Position numbers and translations under genes: made by a program. Positions 1-8,705 of a DNA stretch of 64,000 nucleotides are shown here, one piece after another. This DNA is from JAMXLO01 sp963696645 (GTDB lineage: Bacteria; Pseudomonadota; Alphaproteobacteria; Acetobacterales; Acetobacteraceae), in NCBI GenBank assembly GCA_963696645.1, contig CAVOKY010000007.1, positions 682,001 to 746,000 on the forward strand, given 5' to 3'. The stretch's first letter is position 1. Every line of letters begins with the position of its first letter. Under the pieces are notes generated by a model. That model made no database searches, had not been told where the DNA came from, and saw only the letters and a program-made list of their open reading frames with translations.

Positions 1-2
1 GC

Positions 3-221
3 CGTCTGCGGCGCAGATTGTCGAATGTGCGGATAACCGTGGGGTTCTGGACGCTGAGCGACGATGAGGCGCGGCAGGTCCACGCACTGCGGGAGACTGG
101 CGCCGATGTCGTCGTCACCTCGCTTCGCCAGGCAGTTGAACAGGTCACCATGGCAAAGGACAGCGCTGGCGAGGCAATCACGGCGCAGGCGTATCCGCAA
201 ATTGCGTCAGCGGCGGAATAG
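3..221 (+). CDS. C-terminal end of a probable AI-2E family (PerM-like) transporter, partial
   Basis: The frame is open from the window edge to a TAA, so only the last ~72 residues are present. The tail has an R-rich stretch, then ITVGFWTLSDDEARQVHALR and GADVVVTSLRQAVEQV. This resembles the cytosolic end of alphaproteobacterial AI-2E transporters, where a VGLW-like strand precedes a GAD-x-VVTSL helix. No membrane segments fall inside the window, so the assignment rests on this short tail and is tentative. An IS1182 element begins about 110 bp downstream. Confidence 0.4.
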   Translation, partial: RLRRRLSNVRITVGFWTLSDDEARQVHALRETGADVVVTSLRQAVEQVTMAKDSAGEAITAQAYPQIASAAE

Positions 222-279
222 TGACGATGCCGCGAAAGACCTTGACGTATCGCCCTCGGGCGCCGAGCGTGGCCCAGCC

Positions 280-319
280 ATCCACGACATTGCTGCGGCA
301 GACACCGCAGTACGTGGAT
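280..319. repeat. Nested inverted repeat downstream of the partial transporter gene
   Basis: ATCCACG (280-286) pairs with CGTGGAT (313-319), and inside it CTGCGG (293-298) pairs with CCGCAG (305-310). The preceding GCCCAGCCATCCACG resembles the dispersed GGCC-ATCC palindromic repeats seen elsewhere in the window. It may act as a terminator for the upstream gene, but there is no T-run. Confidence 0.45.
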
Positions 320-331
320 AGCCAGACCTAG

Positions 332-1958
332 CAGCCTGTCGGACTTAACGCGACGCGGAAGCGGGCGGTAGAATCGGCGCACACGATTGGCACTGCCGGA
401 CCCCCGTCTCATGAGCAACTTCCGCCCGACCAACCGCGACATGGACTTCCTGATGCCGCCATCGGTCGATGAGTGGCTGCCGCAACGCCACCTCGCGCGG
501 TTCGTTGTGGAAGTGATCGAGGGACTGGACCTGCGGGCAATGACCGGCAGCTACCGGGGCTCGGGCGAGGCATCCTACCACCCTCGGCTGCTGTTGGGCC
601 TTATCATCTACGGCTACGCGACCGGGGTGTTTTCCAGCCGCAACCTGGAACGGGCGACGCATGATTCGGTGGCGTTCCGCTTCATCGCCGCCAACGAGCA
701 TCCCGACCACGACACCATCGCCACGTTCCGCCGCCGCTTCCTGCCGCAGATCGAGGCGCTGTTCGTGCAGGTGCTCGGTGTGGCCCGCGAGATGGGGGTG
801 TTGAAGCTCGGCACGGTGGCGCTGGATGGCACCAAGATCCACGCCAACGCCAGCCGCCACAGCGCGCTGTCGTACGAGCACGCCAGCAAGATCGAGGCAC
901 AGTTGAAGGCCGAAGTGGCTGATCTGCTGGGTAAGGCGGGGGCGGCTGATCAGGCGGATGTGCCGGACGGGATGCAGGGTCCCGAGGAACTGGCGCGGCG
1001 CGAGAAGCGGCTGGCCGGGATCGCTCGCGCCAAGGCGGTGATCGAGGCGCGGGCGAAGGAACGCCATGCGCGCGAGCGAGCCGAATTTGAGGCCAGGATG
1101 GCGGAGCGTGAGGCGAAGGTGACGCAGACAGGCAAGAAGCCCCGCGGTCGCGTACCGCAGCCGCCGATCGAGGGCCCGCTGCCGACCGATCAGGTCAATC
1201 TGACGGACGAGGAATCGCGGATCATGCCGGTGGCCGGCGGAGGGTTCGAGCAGTGCTACAACGCCCAGGCAGCGGTGGCAGCGGACAGCCTACTGGTGGT
1301 GGCCGCCGATGTGGTGCGGGCGCCGAACGACAAACAGCAGCTTGAGCCGATGCTGGGCAAGCTGGCCGCACTGCCCGGCGAACTGGGCAAGGTTGGCGCG
1401 TTGCTTGCCGACAACGGGTATTTCAGCGAGGGCAACGTGAACGCCTGTGCCGACGCCGGGATCGAGCCGGTGATCGCGATGGGGCGTGAAGCGCATCATC
1501 CTGCGCTGGCTGAACGTTTCGCAGACGATCCTGCGGCGCCGGTAGACCCCACGCCGGTTGAGGCAATGGGCCATCGGCTCCAGACGAAAGAGGGCAAGAA
1601 GCTCTACGCGCTGCGTAAACAGACTCCCGAACCTGTGTTCGGGATCATCAAGTCGGTGCTCGGGTTCCGCCAGTTCCTGCTGCGCGGACTGGACAAGGTG
1701 CACGGCGAATGGAACCTCGTGACCATGGCGTGGAACGTGAAACGGATGTTCGCCCTGGCAGGGGCGAACTGAGCCGCATCGCGCCAATCGTGATCCATTT
1801 CGGCGTGTTCGCGCGCGGCCAACCTTGCGTTGGAATGGCCCGCGTGAAGTCAAGCGTGAAAGTCGAATCCCTGCTCCGCGTCAAGCGGCGTAGTGGCTGG
1901 AAATGCAACGCGCCGACGATGATTTCCTAATTTCCGGCAAATCAACTCCGACAGGCTG
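332..1958 (+). mobile_element. Intact IS1182-family insertion sequence with CTAG flanks
   Basis: The element is 1627 bp. Its 15-bp terminal inverted repeats are CAGCCTGTCGGACTT (332-346) and the complement of CAGCCTGTCGGAGTT (1944-1958), 14 of 15 matching. Both ends are flanked directly by CTAG (328-331 and 1959-1962), a palindromic 4-bp target duplication of the kind known for IS1182 elements. A single transposase fills most of it. The insertion lies 12 bp beyond the stop codon of the convergent response regulator, so no gene appears broken. Conserved ends and an open transposase suggest a recent insertion. Confidence 0.92.
411..1772 (+). CDS. IS1182 family transposase
   Basis: This 453-aa DDE transposase starts at the ATG giving MSNFRPTNRDMDFLMPPSV; a TTG 24 bp upstream is possible but less likely. 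The N-terminal DUF772-like segment (QRHLARFVVEVIEGLDL, then YHPRLLLGLIIYGYATG) is characteristic of the family. DGTKIHANAS carries the first catalytic Asp. An Arg/Glu-rich linker (about residues 190-250) separates it from the C-terminal catalytic core, which holds ADNGYFSEGNV. No frameshift or truncation is visible, so it is probably active. Confidence 0.9.
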   Translation: MSNFRPTNRDMDFLMPPSVDEWLPQRHLARFVVEVIEGLDLRAMTGSYRGSGEASYHPRLLLGLIIYGYATGVFSSRNLERATHDSVAFRFIAANEHPDHDTIATFRRRFLPQIEALFVQVLGVAREMGVLKLGTVALDGTKIHANASRHSALSYEHASKIEAQLKAEVADLLGKAGAADQADVPDGMQGPEELARREKRLAGIARAKAVIEARAKERHARERAEFEARMAEREAKVTQTGKKPRGRVPQPPIEGPLPTDQVNLTDEESRIMPVAGGGFEQCYNAQAAVAADSLLVVAADVVRAPNDKQQLEPMLGKLAALPGELGKVGALLADNGYFSEGNVNACADAGIEPVIAMGREAHHPALAERFADDPAAPVDPTPVEAMGHRLQTKEGKKLYALRKQTPEPVFGIIKSVLGFRQFLLRGLDKVHGEWNLVTMAWNVKRMFALAGAN

Positions 1959-1974
1959 CTAGTCGAAACGCCGA

Positions 1975-2673
1975 CTACGGGTTCAACCGATAGCCGCTGT
2001 GCTCGGTGACCAGCAGCGTGGGCGCACCGGGATCGGCCTCGATCTTCTGCCGCAGACGATACACGTGCGTCTCCAGGGTGTGCGTCGAGACCGCGGCGTT
2101 GTAACCCCAGACCTCGGTCAGCAGCACCTTGCGATCCACCGGATGCGCACCGGCGCGATACAGGAATTTAAGGATCGCCGTCTCCTTGTCGGTCAGCCGG
2201 ATACGGGCCTTCTTCGATGGTTCCATGAGCTGCTTGGCCGCCGGGCGGAACGTGTAGGGCCCGATGTCGAACACCGCATCTTCGCTGTTCTCGAACATGC
2301 GAAGCTGCGCGCGAATGCGGGCGAGCAGTTCGCTGGAGCGGAACGGCTTGGCGATATAGTCGCTGGCCCCGGCTTCCAGGCCGCGCACGATATCTTCTTC
2401 GGTGTCCCAGCCGGTCAGCATGATAACCGGCATCGTGTGTCCAAGCCCGCGCAGCCTGGCGCAGAAGTCGATCCCGCTGCCGTCCGGCAGGCCGACGTCC
2501 AGGATCACCGCGTCGAAGCGCTTCTCCTTGGAGAACAGGTTGGCGCTGGCATCTTCCAGCGTCCCAGCGCCAACCGCGGTGAAGCCGGCGTCCGGCGCCG
2601 CCAGACGCTCCGAAAGCGCGTCCCGCAGCTCAACATCATCCTCAACGATCAGTATCGGTCGTTCTGTCGACAT
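1975..2673 (-). CDS. OmpR/PhoB-type response regulator
   Basis: The product is 232 aa. The N-terminal receiver domain (about 1-120) has the acidic pair in ILIVEDDVEL, phospho-acceptor Asp59 in VILDVGLPDGSG, the Thr in MLTGWD and the Lys in IAKPF. The C-terminal winged helix (about 140-230) includes RLTDKETAILKFL, THTLETHVYRLRQKI and TEHSGYRLNP, typical of OmpR/PhoB DNA-binding domains. I chose the ATG that gives MSTERPILIVEDD because an AAGGGGGAG ribosome-binding site precedes it. No kinase gene is adjacent; the orphan kinase near 45 kb is a possible but untested partner. Confidence 0.88.
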   Translation of the reverse strand: MSTERPILIVEDDVELRDALSERLAAPDAGFTAVGAGTLEDASANLFSKEKRFDAVILDVGLPDGSGIDFCARLRGLGHTMPVIMLTGWDTEEDIVRGLEAGASDYIAKPFRSSELLARIRAQLRMFENSEDAVFDIGPYTFRPAAKQLMEPSKKARIRLTDKETAILKFLYRAGAHPVDRKVLLTEVWGYNAAVSTHTLETHVYRLRQKIEADPGAPTLLVTEHSGYRLNP

Positions 2674-3109
2674 AGGCTTATTCTCCCCCTTGCGACAGCA
2701 GAGTGGATCGCTCCGCATCGTGAGCGACATCGCTTCGGATCATGGCCAAAATGAGCCACAATCATTCGCTTTTGTGTGAGCGGATTTCCGACGCCTGCTG
2801 CGTTCGCAGGTACAGGCTCTCCAGTGCCAAGATTTAGTCCGCTCGCTCGCGTCCCCGCGTGGCCGCTCGTCACAAAGTGATGAGTATTTCGTCCAGGCGC
2901 GAGCATGACAGCGAGCGTGGTCAGGATCGGGAACTGGCGGCTTCGATCGTGCCATTCGCCGCCTTGCGGTCACCGCCTCATTCGCCACCGGTTGTGGTGG
3001 GCTGGTTACATCCGGGTGGGATCGCCGACCAGTCATACGCAACGCAGCGCAGCATTGAGCGCCCTGCCCCACCCGGGCAAACTCCCGCCAATAACCCGGG
3101 GAGACCGCC
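2674..3109. other. Intergenic region without a recognisable gene (436 bp)
   Basis: This lies between the divergent response regulator and VOC genes and must carry both promoters. Open frames on the minus strand have no family features and no ribosome-binding site, and I regard them as GC-driven chance. The sequence just before the VOC start (CCCGGGGAGACCGCC) holds a GGGGAG ribosome-binding site. I see no RNA gene. Confidence 0.5.
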
Positions 3110-3643
3110 ATGAGCCGCCTGTTCGGACCACTTCGCCAGATGGGCTACGTCGTGCCGGACGTCGAAGCCGCCATGCGCCACTGGATCGAGGTGTGCGGCG
3201 TCGGTCCCTGGTTCTACGCCGACCGCCTGCCGCTGACCGCGTTCAGCTACGGCGGGAAGCGCTACGATGACATCCATATGTCGATAGGGCTGGCCAACTC
3301 GGGCGACGTGCAGATCGAACTCATCCAGCAGCGCTCCGACCATCCCAGCCTGGGGCGCGACTTCCTCGCGGCTCACCCGGCCGGCGGCCTGCAGCATTGG
3401 TCGAGTTGGCCGGAGAACTATGACGAACTCTACCAGCGCGCGCTCGCCAACGGTTACCAGGTGGCACAGGAGGGCGACGCACCACGCGGCCGCTTTGTAT
3501 ATTTCCGCAACGAGGGCCATCCCGGCACCGTCATCGAGATGTCGCACGCCACGCCCACCCGCAAACGCATCTTCGATGCGGTGCGCGAGGCGGCGGTGGG
3601 GTGGGATGGGCGTGATCCGATCCGCACCGGCTGGCCGACGTGA
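3110..3643 (+). CDS. VOC family (glyoxalase/bleomycin-resistance-like) protein
   Basis: The product is 177 aa. The opening MGYVVPDVEAAMRHWIEVCG-x-GPWF is the first beta-alpha-beta unit of a vicinal oxygen chelate fold. IHMSIGLANSGDVQIELIQQ and GHPGTVIEMS form later strands with likely metal-ligand acidic residues. Such proteins bind a divalent metal and act on small substrates, such as methylmalonyl-CoA epimerisation, glyoxalase chemistry or ring cleavage. The sequence does not show which reaction applies here. It stands alone, with a convergent MFS gene downstream. Confidence 0.82.
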   Translation: MSRLFGPLRQMGYVVPDVEAAMRHWIEVCGVGPWFYADRLPLTAFSYGGKRYDDIHMSIGLANSGDVQIELIQQRSDHPSLGRDFLAAHPAGGLQHWSSWPENYDELYQRALANGYQVAQEGDAPRGRFVYFRNEGHPGTVIEMSHATPTRKRIFDAVREAAVGWDGRDPIRTGWPT

Positions 3644-3769
3644 TCGCCACCGACGACCGTCGGTCGGGCTGACCAAGCATTCGCAGGCCCGTGGCAGGGG
3701 AAGCAGGTGTTCTGCAATGCCTCATCGTGCTTGGCACGATTACCCTCGAACTCACTGGTGCCCACCTCG

Positions 3770-5032
3770 TCACGCGACGTACCTCGCTCGCCGCATGTTG
3801 GCGAATGGTACCAGCAGCACGCTGAACAGCAGCGCAGCCACCGCCATCCACAGCATCGCCATCAGCACGCCGTGTCCACCGAAGTGCACCAGCAACACCG
3901 CGCCAGCCGATGGCGCCGCTGCCTGACCGATCAGCATCGGGAACGCGAGCCGGCCCATCAGGCTGGCGTAGCCCGCCGCGCCGAACAGCGCCAGCGGCAA
4001 CGTGCCGCGCACGATCGAGCGCAAGCCGATGCCGCCGCCGTACAGCACCAGCCCCGTCAGCACCGCATTATGGCTCGTCGACAGCAGCGCCAGTCCCAGC
4101 ACCACGAAGACACCCGACAGTACCGCTTCCCACATCGGGTGAACGCGCTGTCCCGCCAGCAGGTCGATCAGTCGGGCGCCGACCTGGCACGGCCCGACGA
4201 TCGCCCCCAGCGCCACCGCGGTGCCGAGCGGCACCCCGCGCTGCTGGAGAATGGTGAGCAGGTGTACCGACATCATTGAAGCGATGATGGAGGCGAGCGT
4301 CATGCTCACGGCCACCAGGCAGAACAGCAGCCGATACAAGGCGGTGTCAGGCAGCGATGTGGCGTCGGCCGCGGCCTGCCGACCCTGGCGCCCCCAGGAC
4401 CGCCATGACCTTGGCGACCAACGTGCCGGCCGGCGTGGCACGACAGCACGCGCCGCCTCGGTTGGCAGACCGAAGCTGTAAAGCGGCAGTACCAGCAACA
4501 GATTGATGGCAGCATACGCCAGGCATGTACCGCGCCAGCCCACATGCTCCAGCAGCAGCGCACTGAGTGGCCAGCAAACCGTGGAGGCAAAGCCGCCGAT
4601 CAGCGTCAGCGAGGTGATCACCGTGCGCGCCTCGTGGCCATACAGCCGGCCAAGTGTGGCGAAGGCGGGGTCGTACAGCCCGGCGCCCATGGCGACGCCC
4701 AACACCAGCCAGGCAGCGGTGAACACCAACAGGTTCGGTGCCACTGCCAGCCCAAGCAGGCCGACCGCCATCAGGGCCGCGCTCGCCATTAGCACCGGCC
4801 GGCCGCCGTGACGCTCGATCAGGTTGCCGACCTTGGGCGATACCAGGCCGGAAACCAGCAAGCCGAGTGACAGCGCGCCGATCACCCATGACAGCGGCCA
4901 GCCGGTGGCATCGGCGGTCGGCTTCGCCAACACCGCCGGCAGATAATAGGACGACCCCCATACCAGCACCTGGCCGATGCCGAGTACCACGATGACGACG
5001 CGGCGGGACGCGGTCGGCGGGGGTTCAGCCAC
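3770..5032 (-). CDS. MFS transporter
   Basis: This 420-aa protein has about 12 hydrophobic segments. The first is IGQVLVWGSSYYLPAVL, followed by a loop 2-3 motif around SPKVGNLIERHGGRPVLMAS that resembles the MFS G-x-x-x-D/E-R-x-G-R-R/K signature. A charged central loop (about residues 200-225, rich in Arg and Pro) splits the two six-helix halves. It is transcribed divergently from a LysR regulator across a 130-bp gap, the usual arrangement for a regulated transporter. The substrate cannot be told from sequence; distant resemblance to DHA1 and oxalate/formate-type permeases is not specific. Confidence 0.85.
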   Translation of the reverse strand: MAEPPPTASRRVVIVVLGIGQVLVWGSSYYLPAVLAKPTADATGWPLSWVIGALSLGLLVSGLVSPKVGNLIERHGGRPVLMASAALMAVGLLGLAVAPNLLVFTAAWLVLGVAMGAGLYDPAFATLGRLYGHEARTVITSLTLIGGFASTVCWPLSALLLEHVGWRGTCLAYAAINLLLVLPLYSFGLPTEAARAVVPRRPARWSPRSWRSWGRQGRQAAADATSLPDTALYRLLFCLVAVSMTLASIIASMMSVHLLTILQQRGVPLGTAVALGAIVGPCQVGARLIDLLAGQRVHPMWEAVLSGVFVVLGLALLSTSHNAVLTGLVLYGGGIGLRSIVRGTLPLALFGAAGYASLMGRLAFPMLIGQAAAPSAGAVLLVHFGGHGVLMAMLWMAVAALLFSVLLVPFANMRRARYVA

Positions 5033-5162
5033 CGGCGCAGCGCAGCGACGTGCGGGGCGCGCCGGTCATTGTTGCATCTCCATGACACGGCAGGCTGCCA
5101 CCGTTGTGCCATCGCCCAAAGAATATTTTTGCTACACGGCGCATCAGCATAAGTTTTGCCGT
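5033..5162. promoter_or_regulatory. Divergent MFS / LysR control region
   Basis: This 130-bp spacer holds an AT-rich tract (AAGAATATTTTTGCTACA and CAGCATAAGTTTTGCCG, about 5119-5160) in otherwise GC-rich DNA. LysR regulators commonly bind T-N11-A palindromes between themselves and their divergent target. I see AT-rich half-sites but no clean palindrome, so the operator is inferred from arrangement. Confidence 0.5.
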
Positions 5163-6080
5163 ATGCGCGCTCCCACGCTTCGTCAGTTGCACAGCTTCGT
5201 CGCCGCGGTGGAAACCGGCAGTCTGTCGGCGGCCGCCCGCACCCTGCTGATTACCCAGCCGGCGGCGAGCCAGCAGATCAAGGAACTGGAACGCACGCTT
5301 TCGGTCAGGCTGCTGCAACGTGGCGCGGGCGCGGTGCGCCCGACCGCCGCGGGCGAGGCTGTAATGGCGCAGGCGCGGCTGGTGCAGGCGGCGGTGGACA
5401 ATCTGCTGGCCGCCGCGGCGGCGTTCCGCGGCGGCGAAGTGGGCAAGGTGCGGCTGGGCACCGGCGCCACCGCCTGCATCCATCTGCTGCCGCCGCTCCT
5501 GGCACGCATGAAGCGGCGTATGCCGGGGCTCGAGATCATCATCGCCACTGGCAACACGTCGGATATGCTCGGGCGGGTGCTGGCGGGCGGACTGGACCTC
5601 GCGCTTGTCACGCTGGCCGGCACGCTGAACCGATCACTGGAGGCACGGCGGCTGATGCTTGAACCACTGGTCGCCTACGCGCCCACCGCGATGCTGCCCG
5701 CGACGGCAACTCTGCGCCCGGCACAACTCGCTGCCGTGCCGCTGATCCTCTACGAGAGCGGTGGCGCAACGCGCGGCGTGGTGGATGCCTGGTTCCGTCG
5801 CGCCGGCCTTGCGCCGCGCCCGATCATGGAACTGGGCAGTGTCGAGGCGATCAATGTTCTCGCCGAGAGCGGCCTCGGCGCGACCATCCTGCCGCGAACC
5901 GCGCTGCAAGCGCCCGCCGACGGAATGACGGTGCGGGCGCTACGTCCCGCCGCCTCGCGCTGTCTTGCGATCGTGCTGCGGCGGGACAAGCTGCGCGACC
6001 GCAGCCTGCGCGTTTGCCTGGAAGAACTCGAAGCCGCTGCCTCGCCAGCGCCCAGGACCGCGCCGGACCAGGATGCATAG
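5163..6080 (+). CDS. LysR family transcriptional regulator
   Basis: The product is 305 aa. The N-terminal helix-turn-helix is LRQLHSFVAAVETGSLSAAA followed by LLITQPAASQQIKELE, the canonical LysR pattern. The C-terminal two-lobe effector domain runs from about residue 90 (KVRLGTGATACIHLLPPLLA, FRRAGLAPRPIMELGS, LAESGLGATILPR). I took the ATG at MRAPTLRQLHSF; the longer open frame upstream would run into the divergent MFS gene. Its position beside the MFS gene suggests it controls that transporter and itself. Confidence 0.9.
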   Translation: MRAPTLRQLHSFVAAVETGSLSAAARTLLITQPAASQQIKELERTLSVRLLQRGAGAVRPTAAGEAVMAQARLVQAAVDNLLAAAAAFRGGEVGKVRLGTGATACIHLLPPLLARMKRRMPGLEIIIATGNTSDMLGRVLAGGLDLALVTLAGTLNRSLEARRLMLEPLVAYAPTAMLPATATLRPAQLAAVPLILYESGGATRGVVDAWFRRAGLAPRPIMELGSVEAINVLAESGLGATILPRTALQAPADGMTVRALRPAASRCLAIVLRRDKLRDRSLRVCLEELEAAASPAPRTAPDQDA

Positions 6081-6124
6081 CCACCACCTCTGGCCGGCCG
6101 CCGCAAGGTCCAAGGCGCCGGCGT

Positions 6125-6382
6125 TCAGTGCACCTGCGCCGGCACCATCTCGTGCTGCATGATGGCGGCAATCGCCACATCACGGTTATCGGCCAACGCC
6201 ATCGGCGTCCCGTCGGCGGCGTGGATCGCGAAGCAATGCTCGCCGTTGGCGACGACCGGCTTCACATAGGCAATCTGCTGCAAGCCCAGTTGCGCAAGCT
6301 GCGCCGTCGAAAGATGGCGAATGTCAACGATTGCTGCCACTGATGCCTGATCGTCCGCTTGCTGAATGCTGTTCGTGTTCAT
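6125..6382 (-). CDS. DUF1150 family protein
   Basis: This 85-aa protein starts at MNTNSIQQADDQ. The conserved body is HLSTAQLAQLGLQQIAYVKP, GEHCFAIHAADGTPMAL and RDVAIAAIMQHEMVPAQVH, the DUF1150 pattern found almost only in alphaproteobacteria. DUF1150 genes typically follow a small heat-shock gene, as here, so the pair probably forms one stress-induced unit. Its molecular function is not known. An upstream ATG in frame would add an Arg-rich leader with no ribosome-binding site, so I rejected it. Confidence 0.85.
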   Translation of the reverse strand: MNTNSIQQADDQASVAAIVDIRHLSTAQLAQLGLQQIAYVKPVVANGEHCFAIHAADGTPMALADNRDVAIAAIMQHEMVPAQVH

Positions 6383-6483
6383 CGTCTTGCTCCTATCCTG
6401 CGGCGGACCGTCACAGCGGCTCCGTCGCCTTTTGCTGGTGCGGCCCGCGTTTTGCGGCACCGTTCAGTCCGGCCAGATCGGCC

Positions 6484-6948
6484 CTACTCCTGCTCCGGCT
6501 CGCTCTCGACCATCGTCGTCACGCCACTGCCGTTGCCGGTCGCGCGGTTGATCTGGATCGTCTTCACGCGCGCTTCGGGCTGCGGGCGGACCAGGTCGAT
6601 GTGCAGCAGCCCGTTGTCGAGCCATGCACCCTTCACCTCGATCCCCTCCGCGAGCACGAAGGCCCGCTGGAACTGCCGTGCCGCGATTCCGCGATGCAGG
6701 AATACGCGTCCCTGGCTGTCGTCATTCTGACGGCCCCGTATTACCAACTGGTTGTCTTCCTGCGTGATTTGCAGGTCGTCCATGGTAAATCCGGCAACCG
6801 CGAGCGTGATCCGCAGTCCCGAGGGGCCGGTCTGCTCGATGTTGTAGGGCGGATAGCCGTCGGATGACGTCTTGGATGCCCGCTCGAGCATCTGCTCGAG
6901 ATGGTCGAATCCCAGAAACAGCGGTGACGTGAACATCCTGGTGGTCAT
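6484..6948 (-). CDS. Hsp20/alpha-crystallin small heat-shock protein
   Basis: The product is 154 aa. The alpha-crystallin domain spans about residues 35-130 (YPPYNIEQ, LRITLAVAGFTMDDLQITQE, NQLVIRGRQ, FLHRGIAARQFQRAF, GLLHIDLVR). The N-terminus MTTRMFTSPLFLGFDHLE resembles IbpA. An ATP-independent holdase role in the cytoplasm is expected for the family. The start has a perfect AAGGAGG ribosome-binding site, and a C-rich stretch upstream in the leader could pair with it. DUF1150 follows in the same direction. Confidence 0.92.
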   Translation of the reverse strand: MTTRMFTSPLFLGFDHLEQMLERASKTSSDGYPPYNIEQTGPSGLRITLAVAGFTMDDLQITQEDNQLVIRGRQNDDSQGRVFLHRGIAARQFQRAFVLAEGIEVKGAWLDNGLLHIDLVRPQPEARVKTIQINRATGNGSGVTTMVESEPEQE

Positions 6949-7060
6949 GGCCCCCTCCTTAGAGCGAAGCGTCACCGGAACCCGTTGCGGCATTCCGGCA
7001 CGCGGAAATCTTGGCACCCGGAGCACCGGTTGCAAGGGGGTCAACGGCCAGCCCGTTGAT
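6949..7060 (-). promoter_or_regulatory. Leader of the Hsp20 gene, possible RNA thermometer
   Basis: Read on the minus strand, the leader contains GACCCCCTTGCAACC, and about 75 nt later the ribosome-binding site TAAGGAGGGGGCC just before ATG. The CCCCC tract could pair with the GGGGG beside the Shine-Dalgarno. Alphaproteobacterial small heat-shock genes often carry ROSE-type thermometers. This is inference only; I did not fold it. Confidence 0.25.
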
Positions 7061-7090
7061 CGCGCCGACCGGCACCGCTACATGCCCGCC

Positions 7091-7630
7091 ATGACCGATT
7101 CGATCGAGCCGCTGCCGATCCTGGTCGTGCCGGAGCCGATCCTGAAGGCACGTGCCCGCCCGGTGGCGGCCGGCGACATGGCACAGGTGCGCAGGCGCTG
7201 CTGCCGCGGATGTTCGCCACCATGTACCGCGCCCCCGGCATCGGCCTGGCCGCGCCGCAGGTCGGCGTCGGCCTGCGCTTCGCGGTGATCGACCTGATGC
7301 CGGACGACAAGCCGACGCCGATCGTGCTGATCAATCCCGAGGTCGTGGCGCGCAGCGAGGAACTGGCGACCCGCGAGGAAGGCTGCCTGTCGCTGCCGGG
7401 CCAGTATGCCGAGGTGACGCGCCCGGCGCGGGTGACGGTGCGCTATCACGGACGCCAAGGGGGCGAAGCAGCAGCTCGAGGCCGAAGGGCTGCTGTCCGC
7501 CTGCATGCAGCACGAGATCGACCACCTGGACGGCGTGCTGTTCGTCGATCACCTGTCGGCGCTGAAGCGCAACATGATCCTGCGCCGGCTGGCCAAGGAA
7601 CTGCGCCAGAAGCGGGCCGAGGCGATGTAG
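7091..7630 (+). pseudogene. def: Peptide deformylase, frameshifted in this sequence
   Basis: All three deformylase motifs are present but in different frames: GIGLAAPQVG (motif 1), EEGCLSLPG (motif 2, metal Cys) and QHEIDHLDG (motif 3, HExxH metal ligands). The frame changes near 7195 (GTGCGCAGGCGCTG) and near 7450, where CACGGACGCC appears to hold one extra G. The net length is a multiple of three, so the indels cancel and ~178 aa would be restored. The enzyme removes the formyl group from nascent proteins and is normally essential. fmt follows after 2 bp, the classic def-fmt pair, so I suspect consensus errors rather than a dead gene. Confidence 0.85.
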
Positions 7631-7632
7631 CC

Positions 7633-8547
7633 ATGCGCCTCGCCTTCATGGGCAGCCCGGACTTCGCCGTGCCGGCGCTGCGCGGCGCTGCACGCGGCGG
7701 GGCATCACGATCGCCGCGGTGTATTGCCAGCCGCCCAAGCCGGCGGGGCGCGGCTATGCGGTGCGGGCGTGCCCGGTGCAGCTCGCGGCGGAGACGCTCG
7801 GCCTGGAGGTGCGCACGCCGGCGCGGCTTGCGCAGCGATCCGGCGGCGCAGGCGGCATTCGCCGCGCTGGGGCTGGATGCGGCGGTGGTGGCCGCCTACG
7901 GGCTGATCCTGCCGCCGGCGATGCTGGATGCGCCGCGGCGCGGCTGCCTGAACATCCATGCCAGCCTGCTGCCGCGCTGGCGCGGCGCCGCGCCGATCCA
8001 GGCGGCGAGTCCTGGCCGGCGATGCGGAGACCGGCGTGACCATCATGCAGATGGATGCCGGGCTGGACACCGGCCCGATGCTGCTGCGCGAGGCGGTGCC
8101 GATCACCGCGACCACAACCGCGGCGACGCTGCACGACAGCGCTGGCCGGACTGGGTGCGCGGCTGATCCTGCGCGCCCTGGCGGAGGCGCCGCGGCCGGT
8201 GCCGCAGCCGGAAGAGGGCGCGACCTACGCGCCGAAGCTGACGCGTGATGACGGGCGGATCGACTGGACCCGCAGATGCGGCGGCGATCGAGCGGCAGGT
8301 GCGCGCCTTCGATCCGTGGCCGGGCACTTTCACCACGCTGCGCGGCGCGGTGCTGAAGGTGCTGGCGGTGGCCCCGGCAGACGGCAGCGGCCCGCCGGGC
8401 ACGTCGCTGGACGATCGGCTGACAGTCGCCTGCGGCACCGGCGCGCTGCGGCTGACGCGCGTGCAATTGGCCGGCCGGCCCGCGATGGCGGCGGATGCGT
8501 TCCTGCGCGGGCATCCGGTGCCCCCAGGGACGATGTTGGGCCAGTAG
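7633..8547 (+). pseudogene. fmt: Methionyl-tRNA formyltransferase, multiply frameshifted in this sequence
   Basis: The start MRLAFMGSPDFAVPALR, the formyl-donor-site region GCLNIHASLLPRWRGAAPIQ, and MQMDAGLDTGPML with the C-terminal FDPWPGTFTTLRG identify Fmt. I can place six single-base insertions (near 7690, 7712, 7837, 8008, 8141 and 8270). Removing them leaves one frame of about 302 aa, close to the family length. Each extra base lies in mixed sequence, not a homopolymer. Fmt formylates initiator Met-tRNA and partners the adjacent deformylase. Six lesions in an important gene next to an intact truA favour sequence error. Confidence 0.85.
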
Positions 8548-8705
8548 ATGGTCGCCAAGCCACTAGCCCGACCCTTCCCTGATCCACGCGAAAGGGGATT
8601 TGTTCCGCCTCCCAGGAACAGCAACTCACCGCTCCTTCAAGCGTCATGGCTCCGTCAAATGACCATCCCCTCTCCCGCGGAGCGGCGCAGGGCTGGGATC
8701 GAGGC

